This document shows, piece by piece, positions 40,095 through 48,624 of a stretch of 64,000 nt of DNA. Source of the DNA: Corallococcus interemptor (GTDB lineage: Bacteria > Myxococcota > Myxococcia > Myxococcales > Myxococcaceae); assembly GCF_003668875.1 (NCBI RefSeq), contig NZ_RAWM01000028.1, positions 20,216 through 84,215 of the forward strand, given 5' to 3'. The position numbers and the translations under genes were made by a program. The notes under the pieces are model-generated. The model worked only from the letters and a program-made list of their open reading frames with translations, made no database searches and was not told the DNA's origin. The first letter of the stretch is position 1. Each line of letters begins with the position of its first letter.

Positions 40095-42278
40095 TCAGTA
40101 GAGCTGCGCGAGCGGCAGGTAGTGCTGGTCGTTGAAGAGCTGCGTGCTGGTGCCGATGCCCTGCCACGACACGATGGGGAACTCGCCCTTCAGGAAGCCC
40201 AGCTCCGCGAACAGGGAGAGCCGTCCATCCAGCGAGCGCAGCGTGAAGTTCAGGCTGGTGCCCAGCCCCAGGAACAGCGTGTTGGGGTTCGTCGGGTGCG
40301 AGGGCGAGCTCAGCGCGACGCCGATGCGGCCCTGGAGCGGCAGCTCGAAGCGCAGGATGGTCAGCGTGCCGCGGACCCCAATCTGGAGGCCCGGGATGCC
40401 GATGGCCAGCGACACGAAGCCGTTGGCGGACGCGTAGGGCCCGATGTTGCCCAGCAGGTCCAGCGTGATGAGGTTGCGCGCGCAGTCACGGCCCAGGGCG
40501 CCGCCCATCGACGCGACGATGCCCACCTCCACGGACAGGCCGCCGCTCACCGTCACGGGGATGAACCACACCATGAAGGTGGCGCTCGCCTTGGCCGCGT
40601 CCTTGTCCACGAAGGGCTTGCGCTCCACGAAGGTGAAGCGCGCCGGGTAGGACTGGTCGAACGTGAAGATGGGGTTGCCCAGCACGCGCGCGCTCAGCTC
40701 CGCCCGGATGGCCGAGGGCTGCGTGGACGCGCGGCCCGTCAGGTAGGCCACCTCCGTGCGCGTCGGGCTGAACACGTTCGCGTAGAGCCCCAGCTCGCTG
40801 AAGATGGCGGCGTTGGTGTCGCACCAGTTGCCGGTGAACGCGGAGCCGGGCGTGGACATCTCCCAGCCCGCGCGCAGCGAATAGCCGCCGCCGAAGTTGT
40901 CGTCACCCGCGTAGCCGCCCGCGGAGAAGTCCTGCCCCTGACGCTTGGTCATGGTGACCGGGTTCGTGGGCGGCTGCTGATTCGCCGCCTGCTGCGCCAG
41001 GTACTCCGCCAGGATGCGGGAGTAGTAGGCCACCAGCGTCGGGTTGAGCGTGTAGTCCTTCTGGTCCAGGCCCTTGATCTTCAGCCGGTCCGCGTTGCGG
41101 ATGAAGCTCTCCACGCCGAAGTCGTTGCCGGTGACGGTGAGGCACTGGCGCAGGTCCGCCTCGCGGCGGGGCACCATGACCGCGTCCACCATCGCCTTGT
41201 AGCGGCGGGGGCTCCAGTCACACGCCGTGGTCTTGTCCGTGACGAGGCAGCCCTCGGCGTCCGCCTTCACCAGCAACGTCTCCAGCTGCTTGTCCATGCC
41301 GTAGAGCTGCTCGGCGGTCTTCTCGTCCAGCTCCACCGTGCTGAAGTCGCGGCTGCGCAGCATCTCCGACTCGCGCTGCCAGCTGGCGTAGGCGGCGTTG
41401 CGCCGGTCCAGCAGGGCGGAGAAGGCCTCCTGGCGCTGCTGTGAGTCGTTGAGCACGTCGTCCGCGAACTTGCTCAGCGCCTTGCTCTGGGTCTGGTGCC
41501 ACGCGTCCGAGGGCAGCACCCACTGGCGGGCCTCCACGTTGTTCGCCTTCAGCGCCGCCTCGGAGGTGAACGCGTAGGGCTTCGTGTTCTTGGGGTACGG
41601 GCCCGGCACGAAGCGGAAGTACGCGTTCTTCTCCACGCGCGTCTTGCCGTCCCAGAGGGGCGCCTGCTTCACCCCGTCCTTGCTGTACAGCGTGCGCTCC
41701 GCGATGCCCCCGGAGCCATGGGCCGCGTTGAACAGCGCGCGGAAGTCGTCGCCGAAGCGGCCCGCGTTCTGCTCGAAGCGGCTGTAGTCGTAGTGCTTCT
41801 CGTGCACGTACTCCTGGCACGAACGCTCCAGCACGCCGTTGGCGTCCCACTCCTGGCGCTGCTTGTTGTACGCCGCCTCCAGCTTCGTGAGGCTCTTGTA
41901 GTCCTTGCGCGCCAGCACCTGGCCGCGCTGCACCTGCCCCACGACGGACTCATCCGAACCGGAGAAGAGCGTGTTGAGGACGGCGTTGGGCTGCACGGCC
42001 ACCGTCTCCACGCCGCCGCCCATGCTGGCCGGCAGGAGCGCGGTGCGCCTGGGCGCGGCCGTGTAGCGCGCCTTCCACTCGGACTCCATCAGGCCCTGAC
42101 AGTACGCGTCGGTCTCCTGGCCGCACGCGGACGCGCGGTAGTCCACGTTGGAGCACTCGGCCAGCGTGGGCTGGGGGCACGGGGCCGCCAGCGCCTGGGG
42201 CGCCACCAGCGCCGCGGTGGACAGCACGGCCCAGCGCACGGGGCGCGGCAGCCGGAAGGGGGTTCTGCGCATGCTCAT
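40095..42278 (-). CDS. Large exported beta-rich protein, function unknown
   Basis: This 727-residue protein starts at ATG 42278 (MSMRRTPFRLPRPVRW; the Met at 42272 also possible) with a signal peptide ending VAPQALAAP. Residues 30-450 are helical and cysteine-bearing (CPQPTLAECSNVDYRASACG, SCQEYVHEKHYDYSRFEQNA, LRQCLTVTGNDFGVESFIRN). Residues 470-727 are beta-rich with barrel-like strands (GYSLRAGWEMSTPGSAF, FMVWFIPVTVSGGLSVEVGI, LQIGVRGTLTILRFELPLQG) and a C-terminal LPLAQLY that looks like an outer-membrane end. I do not recognise the family. Together with the HEAT protein it forms a two-gene secreted locus. Confidence 0.65.
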   Translation of the reverse strand: MSMRRTPFRLPRPVRWAVLSTAALVAPQALAAPCPQPTLAECSNVDYRASACGQETDAYCQGLMESEWKARYTAAPRRTALLPASMGGGVETVAVQPNAVLNTLFSGSDESVVGQVQRGQVLARKDYKSLTKLEAAYNKQRQEWDANGVLERSCQEYVHEKHYDYSRFEQNAGRFGDDFRALFNAAHGSGGIAERTLYSKDGVKQAPLWDGKTRVEKNAYFRFVPGPYPKNTKPYAFTSEAALKANNVEARQWVLPSDAWHQTQSKALSKFADDVLNDSQQRQEAFSALLDRRNAAYASWQRESEMLRSRDFSTVELDEKTAEQLYGMDKQLETLLVKADAEGCLVTDKTTACDWSPRRYKAMVDAVMVPRREADLRQCLTVTGNDFGVESFIRNADRLKIKGLDQKDYTLNPTLVAYYSRILAEYLAQQAANQQPPTNPVTMTKRQGQDFSAGGYAGDDNFGGGYSLRAGWEMSTPGSAFTGNWCDTNAAIFSELGLYANVFSPTRTEVAYLTGRASTQPSAIRAELSARVLGNPIFTFDQSYPARFTFVERKPFVDKDAAKASATFMVWFIPVTVSGGLSVEVGIVASMGGALGRDCARNLITLDLLGNIGPYASANGFVSLAIGIPGLQIGVRGTLTILRFELPLQGRIGVALSSPSHPTNPNTLFLGLGTSLNFTLRSLDGRLSLFAELGFLKGEFPIVSWQGIGTSTQLFNDQHYLPLAQLY

Positions 42279-42578
42279 GGGAAGCCTCGTCTCGGGGAGC
42301 GCACGGGCCAGCAGGGCCCGGACGCCACCGCCCTTGAGCACGAGGCGTGCCGGGGCCCTTCCCCCCCGGCGCCAGAGGGAGCGCCCCGCGGCGTGAGGAC
42401 GCACAGGCCACAAACGGCGGGGAGCGCCGTTGCCCTCGGGGCAACGACGGACGCCCGCGGCCCCCCTCCAGGCGGCCGGGCGGCCCCCCTCCCCGGCTGA
42501 TGGGGGCCATGCCCAGGGGTGAATTCCGTCCGCTTTCGCCCTTCCGGCCCCCCCGGATTTGTGGTGTGAACCGCCCCC
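42279..42578. other. Divergent intergenic region with one strong hairpin
   Basis: Three hundred bases separate the divergent starts of the beta-rich protein gene and the isocitrate dehydrogenase gene. CGTTGCCC (42428-42435) and GGGCAACG (42439-42446) form an 8-bp stem with a 3-base loop near the middle, which could be an operator or a leader hairpin. I see no coding potential and no clear sigma-70 promoter. Confidence 0.4.
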
Positions 42579-43586
42579 ATGGCGAACACGCGCACTGTGA
42601 CGGTCATCAACGGCGACGGCATCGGCCCCGAGGTCTCCGCGGCCACCATCCGCGTCCTGGAAGCCCTCAAGGTCCCCCTGGAGTTCGAGTTCAAGGACGC
42701 GGGCACGGAGGTCGTGGCCAAGTTCAACACCAACCTCCCGGACGAGACGGTGGAGGCGGTGCTGCGCAGCGGCGTGGCGCTCAAGGGCCCCACCGGCACC
42801 GTGGTGGGCCGCGGCCTGCCGTCCGCGAACGTGGGCCTGCGCAAGCGGCTGGACCTGTACTCGTCACTGCGCCCGGTGAAGAGCGTCCCCAACGTCAAGA
42901 CGCGCTACGAGAACGTGGACCTGGTCGTCGTGCGTGAGAACACCGAGGACCTCTACGCGGGCCTGGAGCACATCGTGGTGCCGGGCGTCGTGGAGGCCAT
43001 CAAGGTCATCACGGAGAAGGCCTCCACGCGCATCGCGCGCTTCGCCTTCGAGTACGCCAAGAAGAACGGCCGCAAGCGGGTGTCCGCCGTCCACAAGGCG
43101 AACATCATGAAGCTGTCCGACGGCCTCTTCCTGGACTGCTGCCGCAAGGTGAGCCGCGAGTACCCGGAGATCACCTTCGATGACGTCATCATCGACAACC
43201 TCTGCATGCAGCTGGTGAAGGACCCGACCCGCTTCGACGTGATGGTGATGGAGAACCTCTACGGCGACATCGTCAGCGACCTGTGCGCGGGCATGGTGGG
43301 CGGCCTGGGCATGGTGCCGGGCGCCAACATCGGCGAGCGCACCGCCGTCTTCGAGGCCGTGCACGGCACCGCCCCGGACATCGCGGGCAAGGGCATCGCG
43401 AACCCCACCGCCCTGATGATGTCCGCGGTGATGATGCTGGAGTGGCTGGACCTGAAGGAAGAGGCCCAGCGCATGGCCAACGCCATCCAGAAGGTCTACG
43501 GCGGCGAGTCCAAGGTCCGCACCGGCGACCTGGGCGGCAGCGCCACCACCGCCGAGTTCACCAACGCCATCATCGCCGCGCTGTAG
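42579..43586 (+). CDS. NAD-type isocitrate dehydrogenase (IDH3-like)
   Basis: This 335-residue beta-decarboxylating dehydrogenase of the IDH/IPMDH family converts isocitrate to 2-oxoglutarate in the TCA cycle. NGDGIGPEV is the N-terminal cofactor-region motif. [20 protein letters not shown] is typical of the NAD-dependent mitochondrial-like IDH branch rather than Leu[45 protein letters not shown] and [15 protein letters not shown] are intact. Length fits a homo-oligomeric short IDH. Homoisocitrate or isopropylmalate activity is less likely but not excluded. It ends 3 bp from the convergent SUI1 gene. Confidence 0.85.
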   Translation: MANTRTVTVINGDGIGPEVSAATIRVLEALKVPLEFEFKDAGTEVVAKFNTNLPDETVEAVLRSGVALKGPTGTVVGRGLPSANVGLRKRLDLYSSLRPVKSVPNVKTRYENVDLVVVRENTEDLYAGLEHIVVPGVVEAIKVITEKASTRIARFAFEYAKKNGRKRVSAVHKANIMKLSDGLFLDCCRKVSREYPEITFDDVIIDNLCMQLVKDPTRFDVMVMENLYGDIVSDLCAGMVGGLGMVPGANIGERTAVFEAVHGTAPDIAGKGIANPTALMMSAVMMLEWLDLKEEAQRMANAIQKVYGGESKVRTGDLGGSATTAEFTNAIIAAL

Positions 43587-43589
43587 TCC

Positions 43590-43976
43590 TCAGCCGACGG
43601 TGACCTTCCGCACGCCCCGCGCTTCCAGGAGCGCGGGGAGCCGGTCGCGCTGGTCGCCCTGAAGCACCAGCGTGTCGTCCTCCACCACGCCGCCGCAGCC
43701 CAGGCCGCCCTTGAGCGCCTTGAGCCACGTGTCCAGCTGCGCGGCGGGCAGCCCCAGCTGCTCCACCACCGTCACCTCCTTGCCGCCCCGGCCCTTGCGC
43801 TCCATGCGCACCACGGCGCGCGCGGGGCCCTTGGGCTCGGGTTTCGGCGCCGAGCCTCGGGGCTCCGGCGGAGGTGGCCCGGCGGGCAGCGCGTCCCGCT
43901 GCACGGACAGGGCGGCGAAGGGGTTGTTGAAGGGCCCCGGCGGCGGGGCCTCGTCCTTCTTGTCGCGCTTGCCCAT
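43590..43976 (-). CDS. SUI1/YciH-family translation factor
   Basis: This 128-residue protein combines a Pro-rich N-terminal tail (about 1-50) with an eIF1/SUI1 domain at about 55-128 (VVRMERKGRGGKEVTVVEQL, LKALKGGLGCGGVVEDDTLV, LQGDQRDRLPALLEARGVRK). YciH-like proteins bind the small ribosomal subunit and tune initiation fidelity, mainly under stress. It is 12 bp downstream of the VKOR-DsbA gene on the same strand and likely the last gene of the cupin-VKOR-SUI1 operon. Confidence 0.9.
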   Translation of the reverse strand: MGKRDKKDEAPPPGPFNNPFAALSVQRDALPAGPPPPEPRGSAPKPEPKGPARAVVRMERKGRGGKEVTVVEQLGLPAAQLDTWLKALKGGLGCGGVVEDDTLVLQGDQRDRLPALLEARGVRKVTVG

Positions 43977-43988
43977 GGCGTGTCCCCT

Positions 43989-45386
43989 CTACGGGTGGGC
44001 GTGGCCCTCGTGGCCGGGGGAGCCGGTGCCGCGGGGGCGCGCGGGCGGCAGGGCGCTGAAGCCAGGGGCGTCCGGGTTGCCGCTCGCCAGCACCAGCGCG
44101 TAGATGAGCGGCGCGGACGGAGGCACCTCGCGGCCGTTCACCAGCACCAGCGGCGTGCCCTGGATGTTGTAGCGCATGGCGTACTCGACGTCCTGGCGCA
44201 GCTTGCCAATGGTCTCCGGCGCCGTCATGCACCCCTCCAGCTGCGGGCGCGCCACGGAGCCGGAGCTGGCGATCTCCATCACCTTGTCCGTGTCCAGGAA
44301 GGCCTGCGCGGCGAAGAGCTTCTCACGCAGCTCCCAGAAGTCCTTCGCGCCCTCCAGGCACACCTGCGCCCGGGCCGCGGCGCAGCGCACGCTGAGCGCG
44401 TCCGGCCCGCGGTTGGGGATGGCCGGGTTGCACTGGCCATCCAGCGGGAACTGCCGCGCCTCCACGGACAGCATGCCCTTGGGGGCGTGCTGCTTGATGA
44501 CGGCCAGCTCCTCCACCAGCGACTTGCAGTGGGGGCACTTGCTGTCGGTCCACTCCAGCACCTTCACCGGCGCGTCCGCGGGGCCGAAGAGCGTGCGCGG
44601 CGGATAGGCGGCCAGCTTCGGCTGTCCCGCCCGGTACATGGCCAGCGAGTCCGCCAGGAACTGCTTCTGGTCCGGCGGCAGGCTGGCGATGAACCCTTCC
44701 AGCGTGGCCGGCGGCGCGGGCGGCGTGGTGCTGGTGCCGCTCTGCGACGGCGTCTGCGCGGAGGCCACCGGCGGCAGGAAGGCGCCGGCCTTGGGCGCGT
44801 GCGGCGTGGCCCGGCCGGGCATCAGCATGGCCACGAAGGCGACGGCGGAGATGCCCACGGTCCACTTGAGCGTGTCGCCCCACTCGCCCGCCTGGGGCAT
44901 GAGGGGCCCGGGCAGACCGCGCCACGCCACGCCCGCGAACGCGAGCACCAGCACATAGGTGCCCAGACACGTGGGGCACACCACGCCCACGCTCGCGCTC
45001 ACGCTGGCGAAGACGGCGACGGAGACGACGCCCGCGAGCGCCAGCAGGCGCAGACCGCTGGACGCCGGACGCACCGGGCGGCCCGCCTTCGCCCACGCGA
45101 GGTACAGCGCGGCGAGGCCCACGGCGGACAGGCCCCACACGAGCCCCAGGCCCGCGATGGGGATGCCCAGCGTGTCGTGCACGGCGCTGGCGAAGTCCGA
45201 GTTCCAGACGGTCTCGCAGTTGACGTGCTCGTTGATGCCGCAGCTGGTGGCGCCACCGGCGCGCAGCGTGAGCAGCTCCATCCATTGATAGACGGCGAGC
45301 GCACTGGTGAGGAGGCCCAGCACCAGCAGCGCGAGTGCGCCACGGGTGGGAACGGGGGCGGCCGGGGTCGGGGCCTTCTTGCTCAT
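43989..45386 (-). CDS. VKOR-DsbA fusion, thiol oxidase
   Basis: This 465-residue protein couples a four-to-five-helix vitamin K epoxide reductase domain (residues 20-185) to a periplasmic thioredoxin/DsbA-like domain (about 260-440). VKOR quinone-side motif CPTCLG and upstream loop cysteines CGINEHVNC are present. The thioredoxin motif is DSKCPHCKS, with a cis-Pro in NIQGTPLVLVNG. Together they would oxidise secreted proteins by passing electrons to quinone, as in bacterial VKOR fusions that replace DsbB/DsbA. A His-rich tail (GHEGHAHP) may bind metal. The start overlaps the cupin stop (ATGA), and SUI1 follows. Confidence 0.9.
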   Translation of the reverse strand: MSKKAPTPAAPVPTRGALALLVLGLLTSALAVYQWMELLTLRAGGATSCGINEHVNCETVWNSDFASAVHDTLGIPIAGLGLVWGLSAVGLAALYLAWAKAGRPVRPASSGLRLLALAGVVSVAVFASVSASVGVVCPTCLGTYVLVLAFAGVAWRGLPGPLMPQAGEWGDTLKWTVGISAVAFVAMLMPGRATPHAPKAGAFLPPVASAQTPSQSGTSTTPPAPPATLEGFIASLPPDQKQFLADSLAMYRAGQPKLAAYPPRTLFGPADAPVKVLEWTDSKCPHCKSLVEELAVIKQHAPKGMLSVEARQFPLDGQCNPAIPNRGPDALSVRCAAARAQVCLEGAKDFWELREKLFAAQAFLDTDKVMEIASSGSVARPQLEGCMTAPETIGKLRQDVEYAMRYNIQGTPLVLVNGREVPPSAPLIYALVLASGNPDAPGFSALPPARPRGTGSPGHEGHAHP

Positions 45387-45709
45387 GCGTGCTCCGGAGG
45401 CGGGGTCATGAAGACGAGGAGGCGGGCGTTGTCCGGGCCGTCGTTGACGACGCCGTGGTCGATGCCCGCGGGGGCGAAGAGGGTGGAACCGGGGCCATGC
45501 GCCGCTTCCTCGTCGCCGATGCGGAAGCGGCAGCTCCCCTCCAGCACGAGGTACACCTTGTCGGACGTGGCATGCCGGTGGGGCTTCTGCGCCTGGCCCG
45601 GGGCCAGGCAGTAGACGTCGAGGAAGAAGCGACCGGACTGGAAGACGGTGTGCTTCTGGAGCTTCTCTATAGAGAAGCCCTGGAAGGCCGAAAGCTGCTT
45701 CACATCCAT
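45383..45709 (-). CDS. Small cupin protein
   Basis: This 108-residue single-domain cupin carries both metal motifs: KPHRHATSDKVYLVLEG and LFAPAGIDHGVVNDG. His residues of the first (HRH) and second (DHG) motif are kept, so metal binding is likely. Small cupins act as sugar isomerases, dioxygenases or ligand sensors, and nothing here separates these. Its stop overlaps the VKOR start (ATGA). A perfect 18-base palindrome sits in its codons 11-16, and the start is 38 bp from the divergent ygfZ gene. Confidence 0.82.
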   Translation of the reverse strand: MDVKQLSAFQGFSIEKLQKHTVFQSGRFFLDVYCLAPGQAQKPHRHATSDKVYLVLEGSCRFRIGDEEAAHGPGSTLFAPAGIDHGVVNDGPDNARLLVFMTPPPEHA

Positions 45710-45739
45710 CGTGGCATCCGCTCCTTCGCCTCTATATAG
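45661..45739. promoter_or_regulatory. Divergent promoter zone with 18-bp palindrome
   Basis: GCTTCTCTATAGAGAAGC (45661-45678) is a perfect palindrome inside the 5' coding end of the cupin. CTATATAG (45732-45739), a perfect 8-base palindrome, lies between the cupin and ygfZ starts and could serve as a shared -10 region in both directions. Both are AT-rich relative to the surroundings. I read this as a compact divergent promoter with an operator downstream of the cupin start; no regulator gene is adjacent. Confidence 0.45.
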
Positions 45740-45747
45740 CGACGGGC

Positions 45748-46815
45748 ATGGAACCGCTGACGCTGCATTTTGTTCACGAGCGGGTGGGTGCCCGCTTCAT
45801 TCCGGTGGGGGGCCGCGAAGTCGTGGCCGGGTATGGAGACGTGGGCGCGGAGTATGGCGCGGCGCGTGGCGCCGTTGCACTGCACGATGCGTCCTACCGC
45901 GAAATCCTCCGGATAACGGGGGAGGATCGCGCCTCCTTCCTCCACGGCATGGTCACCCAGGAGGTGAAGAACCTCCCGGTGGGCTCGGCCGCCTATGCCG
46001 CCTTCATCACGGTGAAGGGCGCCATGGTGGGAGATGCGCGCATCCTCAAGCGGGAGGACGACCTCCTGCTGGACCTGGAGCCCGGGCTGGGCGCCAAGGT
46101 GCGGGAGTTCCTGGACAAATACCTCATCTCCGAGGACGCCGAGCTGCACGACGGCACCCCGGACCAGGCCTGGCTCAAGCTGCTCGGCCCCCGGACGGCC
46201 CAGGTGCTGGCCGCCGTCACGGGCGGTCCCCCGGAGCCCCCGGCGCCCCTGTCCAGCCGCAAGGCGTCCATCGCCGGTCAGGACGTGTGGCTGTTGGGGA
46301 CGGCGCTGCCGGGCGGGCTGTCCGGCGTGGACGTGCTGGTGCCGCGCGCGGGGCTGGAGGCGGTGTGGGCGGCGCTGGCCGGGGCGGACGGGGTGAAGCC
46401 GGTGGGGTTCGACGCGCTGGAGCGGGTGCGGGTGGAGGCGGGGGTGCCGCGCTACGGGCAGGACATGGTGGACACCACCATCCCGCTGGAGGCGAACCTG
46501 ACGAACGCCATCTCCTACAACAAGGGTTGCTACATCGGGCAGGAAGTGATTGCCCGGGCCACCTTCCGCGGCCACATGAACCGCAAGCTGGCGGGGCTGC
46601 TGCTGGGTGAGAAGGACGTGGCGCCCGGCACGGAGCTGCGCCGGGGTGAGAAGAAGGTGGGCTGGGTCACGAGCGTGGTGACGTCACCGGTGAAGGGCCA
46701 GCGGGTGGCGCTGGGCTACGTGCACCGCGACTCGCTGGAGCCGGGCACGGAGCTGACGCTGGGCGAAGGCGCGGGCACGGTGACGGTGGCCGCCCTGCCC
46801 TTCACCGCGGCGTAG
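45748..46815 (+). CDS. ygfZ: YgfZ/GcvT-like folate-binding Fe-S cluster maintenance protein
   Basis: YgfZ proteins bind tetrahydrofolate and help assemble or repair certain Fe-S enzymes. This 355-residue protein has the GcvT fold (GYGDVGAEYGAARGAVALHD, FLHGMVTQEVKNLPVGSAAY, GDARILKREDDLLLDLEPG) and the YgfZ signature NKGCYIGQEVIARATFRG with the invariant Cys. The C-terminal barrel (GWVTSVVTSPVKGQRVALGY) is complete. Its 3' end overlaps the zinc-ribbon gene on the opposite strand by 14 bp. Confidence 0.92.
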   Translation: MEPLTLHFVHERVGARFIPVGGREVVAGYGDVGAEYGAARGAVALHDASYREILRITGEDRASFLHGMVTQEVKNLPVGSAAYAAFITVKGAMVGDARILKREDDLLLDLEPGLGAKVREFLDKYLISEDAELHDGTPDQAWLKLLGPRTAQVLAAVTGGPPEPPAPLSSRKASIAGQDVWLLGTALPGGLSGVDVLVPRAGLEAVWAALAGADGVKPVGFDALERVRVEAGVPRYGQDMVDTTIPLEANLTNAISYNKGCYIGQEVIARATFRGHMNRKLAGLLLGEKDVAPGTELRRGEKKVGWVTSVVTSPVKGQRVALGYVHRDSLEPGTELTLGEGAGTVTVAALPFTAA

Positions 46816-47338
46816 GCGGCGCCACTTCGTCCTCTCCAAGCAGCCACACCTCCGTTCCTCGCGGAAGGTCCTGCTTGGAGAGCGTGCGGAAGCAGAGCAC
46901 GTGCTGAGGCCTTGAGCGGAACGAGCCGAGCGGAACCTGCGCCAGCGCGCCAGCGTGCAGGACGTCGCCCTCCGGCCGCCGCAACGCCACGCGGACCTCC
47001 AACTGTACCTGCTCCCCCAGGTCCACGTCGGGCACGACGAGGACTCCGCGCCCCTGGATGGCGAAGGTGTCCTCAACCACCAGAAGCAGCCGCGCGCCGG
47101 GAACGGGAGCCGCCGGCGCCGGGCGCGCTTCCATCTTGAGCGGGAACCGGCAGAGCCTGACGGCGCTCGAGCACCCGGTGCAGTCGAGGCTGGCGGACGC
47201 GAGCGCCCCGTGGTGGACGTACTCAATCCGGACCGGGCTGCCACAGCTCGGACAGAGCACCGGGTCGGGGAGCGGCTCCCAGGTCGCCACGCGACGCTCC
47301 AATTCGTCCCAGTCCAGCGGCTGCGCGGGTGAGGTCAT
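46802..47338 (-). CDS. Zinc-ribbon protein with EF-Tu-domain-II-like barrel
   Basis: This 178-residue protein starts at ATG 47338, with GAGGAAA eight bases upstream. A zinc ribbon lies near residues 25-60 (VLCPSCGSPVRIEY and LDCTGCSSAVRL: two CxxC pairs). The C-terminal half contains VVEDTFAIQGRGVLVVPDVD and LPRGTEVWLLGE, which recall the small beta barrel of EF-Tu domain II. It might bind RNA or ribosomal partners, but this is a guess. No catalytic domain is visible. It follows the Cys-rich lipoprotein by 34 bp on the same strand. Confidence 0.55.
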   Translation of the reverse strand: MTSPAQPLDWDELERRVATWEPLPDPVLCPSCGSPVRIEYVHHGALASASLDCTGCSSAVRLCRFPLKMEARPAPAAPVPGARLLLVVEDTFAIQGRGVLVVPDVDLGEQVQLEVRVALRRPEGDVLHAGALAQVPLGSFRSRPQHVLCFRTLSKQDLPRGTEVWLLGEDEVAPPTPR

Positions 47339-47372
47339 CGCTGCTTTCCTCGCAACGGCGCTTGAATGAGGC

Positions 47373-47648
47373 TCATGGGGAGTTCGCATCGCAGTACACG
47401 TACTTCGTCCCCACGGAGCAGCCTGCGGAGGCGCACTGCGGATCCTTCTTCGCCTCCTGGTCCTTTTCAATGAGCGCCTGGAGGTCATCCCCGTTCTCGC
47501 AGGACAGACACTCCACCTTGGGCTCCACCCCGCCACAGCAGCCGCAACCACAGGCGACATACGTGGCGGTGCAGTCCGGCGGAGCGTCGGACGCCTGGCA
47601 GCCCCACCCCAGCGCGCCCGCCAGCAGCAGCCCCATGAGCATTCGCAT
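47373..47648 (-). CDS. Small Cys-rich lipoprotein
   Basis: This 91-residue lipoprotein starts at ATG 47648 (MRMLMGLLLAGALGWGC, lipobox GWGC). The mature part is dense in cysteine (ATYVACGCGCCGGVEPK, ECLSCENGDD, QCASAGCSVGTKYVYCDA). Eleven cysteines in 75 residues suggests disulfide knots or metal binding, for example copper or zinc, outside the cytoplasm. I do not recognise the family. The ECF sigma gene is 38 bp upstream on the same strand, so this protein may belong to that regulon. Confidence 0.7.
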   Translation of the reverse strand: MRMLMGLLLAGALGWGCQASDAPPDCTATYVACGCGCCGGVEPKVECLSCENGDDLQALIEKDQEAKKDPQCASAGCSVGTKYVYCDANSP

Positions 47649-47686
47649 GCGGTGAAGATAGATTCGGACGCCTTGCGCCTGCCCCT

Positions 47687-48496
47687 TCACGGCCTCGTCG
47701 CCTGAGACAGCGCCTGGCGCACGGCCGCGCGCACGGGCGCGGGCACCTCATCCCCCGGGATGCGCCGGCACAGGGACACCGTGCGCTTGAGCGAGTCGCA
47801 CGCGGCGGCGCAGCGTGGGCAGCGCGACAGGTGGTCCTCCAGCCGCACGCAGGTGGCCTGGTCCACCTCCCGCGCGGCGAACTCGGAGAGCTCCTGCGCC
47901 AGCTCCGGGCACGCCGGGGCCTGTCCCGGGGCCCCCTCCCCCATCAGCGTGGAGAGATGTTCGCGCAGTTGGAGCCGCGCGCGGTGCAGCCGGCTCTTGA
48001 GCGCCCGCACCTCGATGCCCACCACCTTCGCCGCCTCCTCCGCGGAGAGGCCCTCCACGTCCCGGAGGATGAGCACCTCCCGATGGGCCTCCGGCAGCGC
48101 GAGGATGGCCGCCTGCAACACCTCCCCCATCTGCCGCGCATGGGAGACCATGTCCGGGGTGGCCTCCTCCGCGGCGACGTGGGTGGCCGCCGGAGAGTCG
48201 AGCGGCTGGAACTCCTCGGGCGCTCCGACGCGCTTGCGGCGCAGGCGGAGGCAGTGCGTGCGGGCCACCTGATACAGCCACGTGGACAGCTCCGCGTCGC
48301 CCCGGAACGCGTGGATGCCCCGGAAGGCCGCGAGCAGCGTCTCCTGGAGCACCTCCCTGGCGTCCTCCTCCGAGCCGCACATGCGCAGGCCAAAGCGGAA
48401 CACCTGCTTCTCGTGGCGGGCGAGGATTTCATCCAGCGCCGTGTCGTCGCCAGCGCGCGCGGCCTCCATCAGCTGCTCATCGGTTCGCGTCGACAT
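47687..48496 (-). CDS. ECF sigma factor with C-terminal zinc-finger (anti-sigma-like) tail
   Basis: This 269-residue protein starts at ATG 48496 (GTG 48499 in frame). Sigma region 2 is at about 10-80 (LARHEKQVFRFGLRMCGSEE, AFRGDAELSTWLYQVARTH), region 4 at about 125-185 (LPEAHREVLILRDVEGLSAE, EAAKVVGIEVRALKSRLHRA). The last ~60 residues contain CVRLEDHLSRCPRCAAACDS, a HxxxCxxC zinc-binding motif of the type found in anti-sigma factors. Sensor and sigma are thus in one chain, with no separate anti-sigma gene next door. Metal or redox control through the Cys/His site is a reasonable inference. Confidence 0.85.
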   Translation of the reverse strand: MSTRTDEQLMEAARAGDDTALDEILARHEKQVFRFGLRMCGSEEDAREVLQETLLAAFRGIHAFRGDAELSTWLYQVARTHCLRLRRKRVGAPEEFQPLDSPAATHVAAEEATPDMVSHARQMGEVLQAAILALPEAHREVLILRDVEGLSAEEAAKVVGIEVRALKSRLHRARLQLREHLSTLMGEGAPGQAPACPELAQELSEFAAREVDQATCVRLEDHLSRCPRCAAACDSLKRTVSLCRRIPGDEVPAPVRAAVRQALSQATRP

Positions 48497-48624
48497 CACC
48501 CGGTCGCCTCCTCCACAGGTCCCCGTCACGTCCGAGGCGAAGACCGCCCGGCCGTGAGGATGCCTTCCTGGCCATCCCCACGAGGAGACATAGCGGGAAC
48601 CTGGCGCCGGTGCTGAAGGGACAT

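Noticed and set aside
43283..43603. Alternative small genes inside the isocitrate dehydrogenase region
   Set aside because: Out-of-frame, low-complexity shadows of the dehydrogenase.
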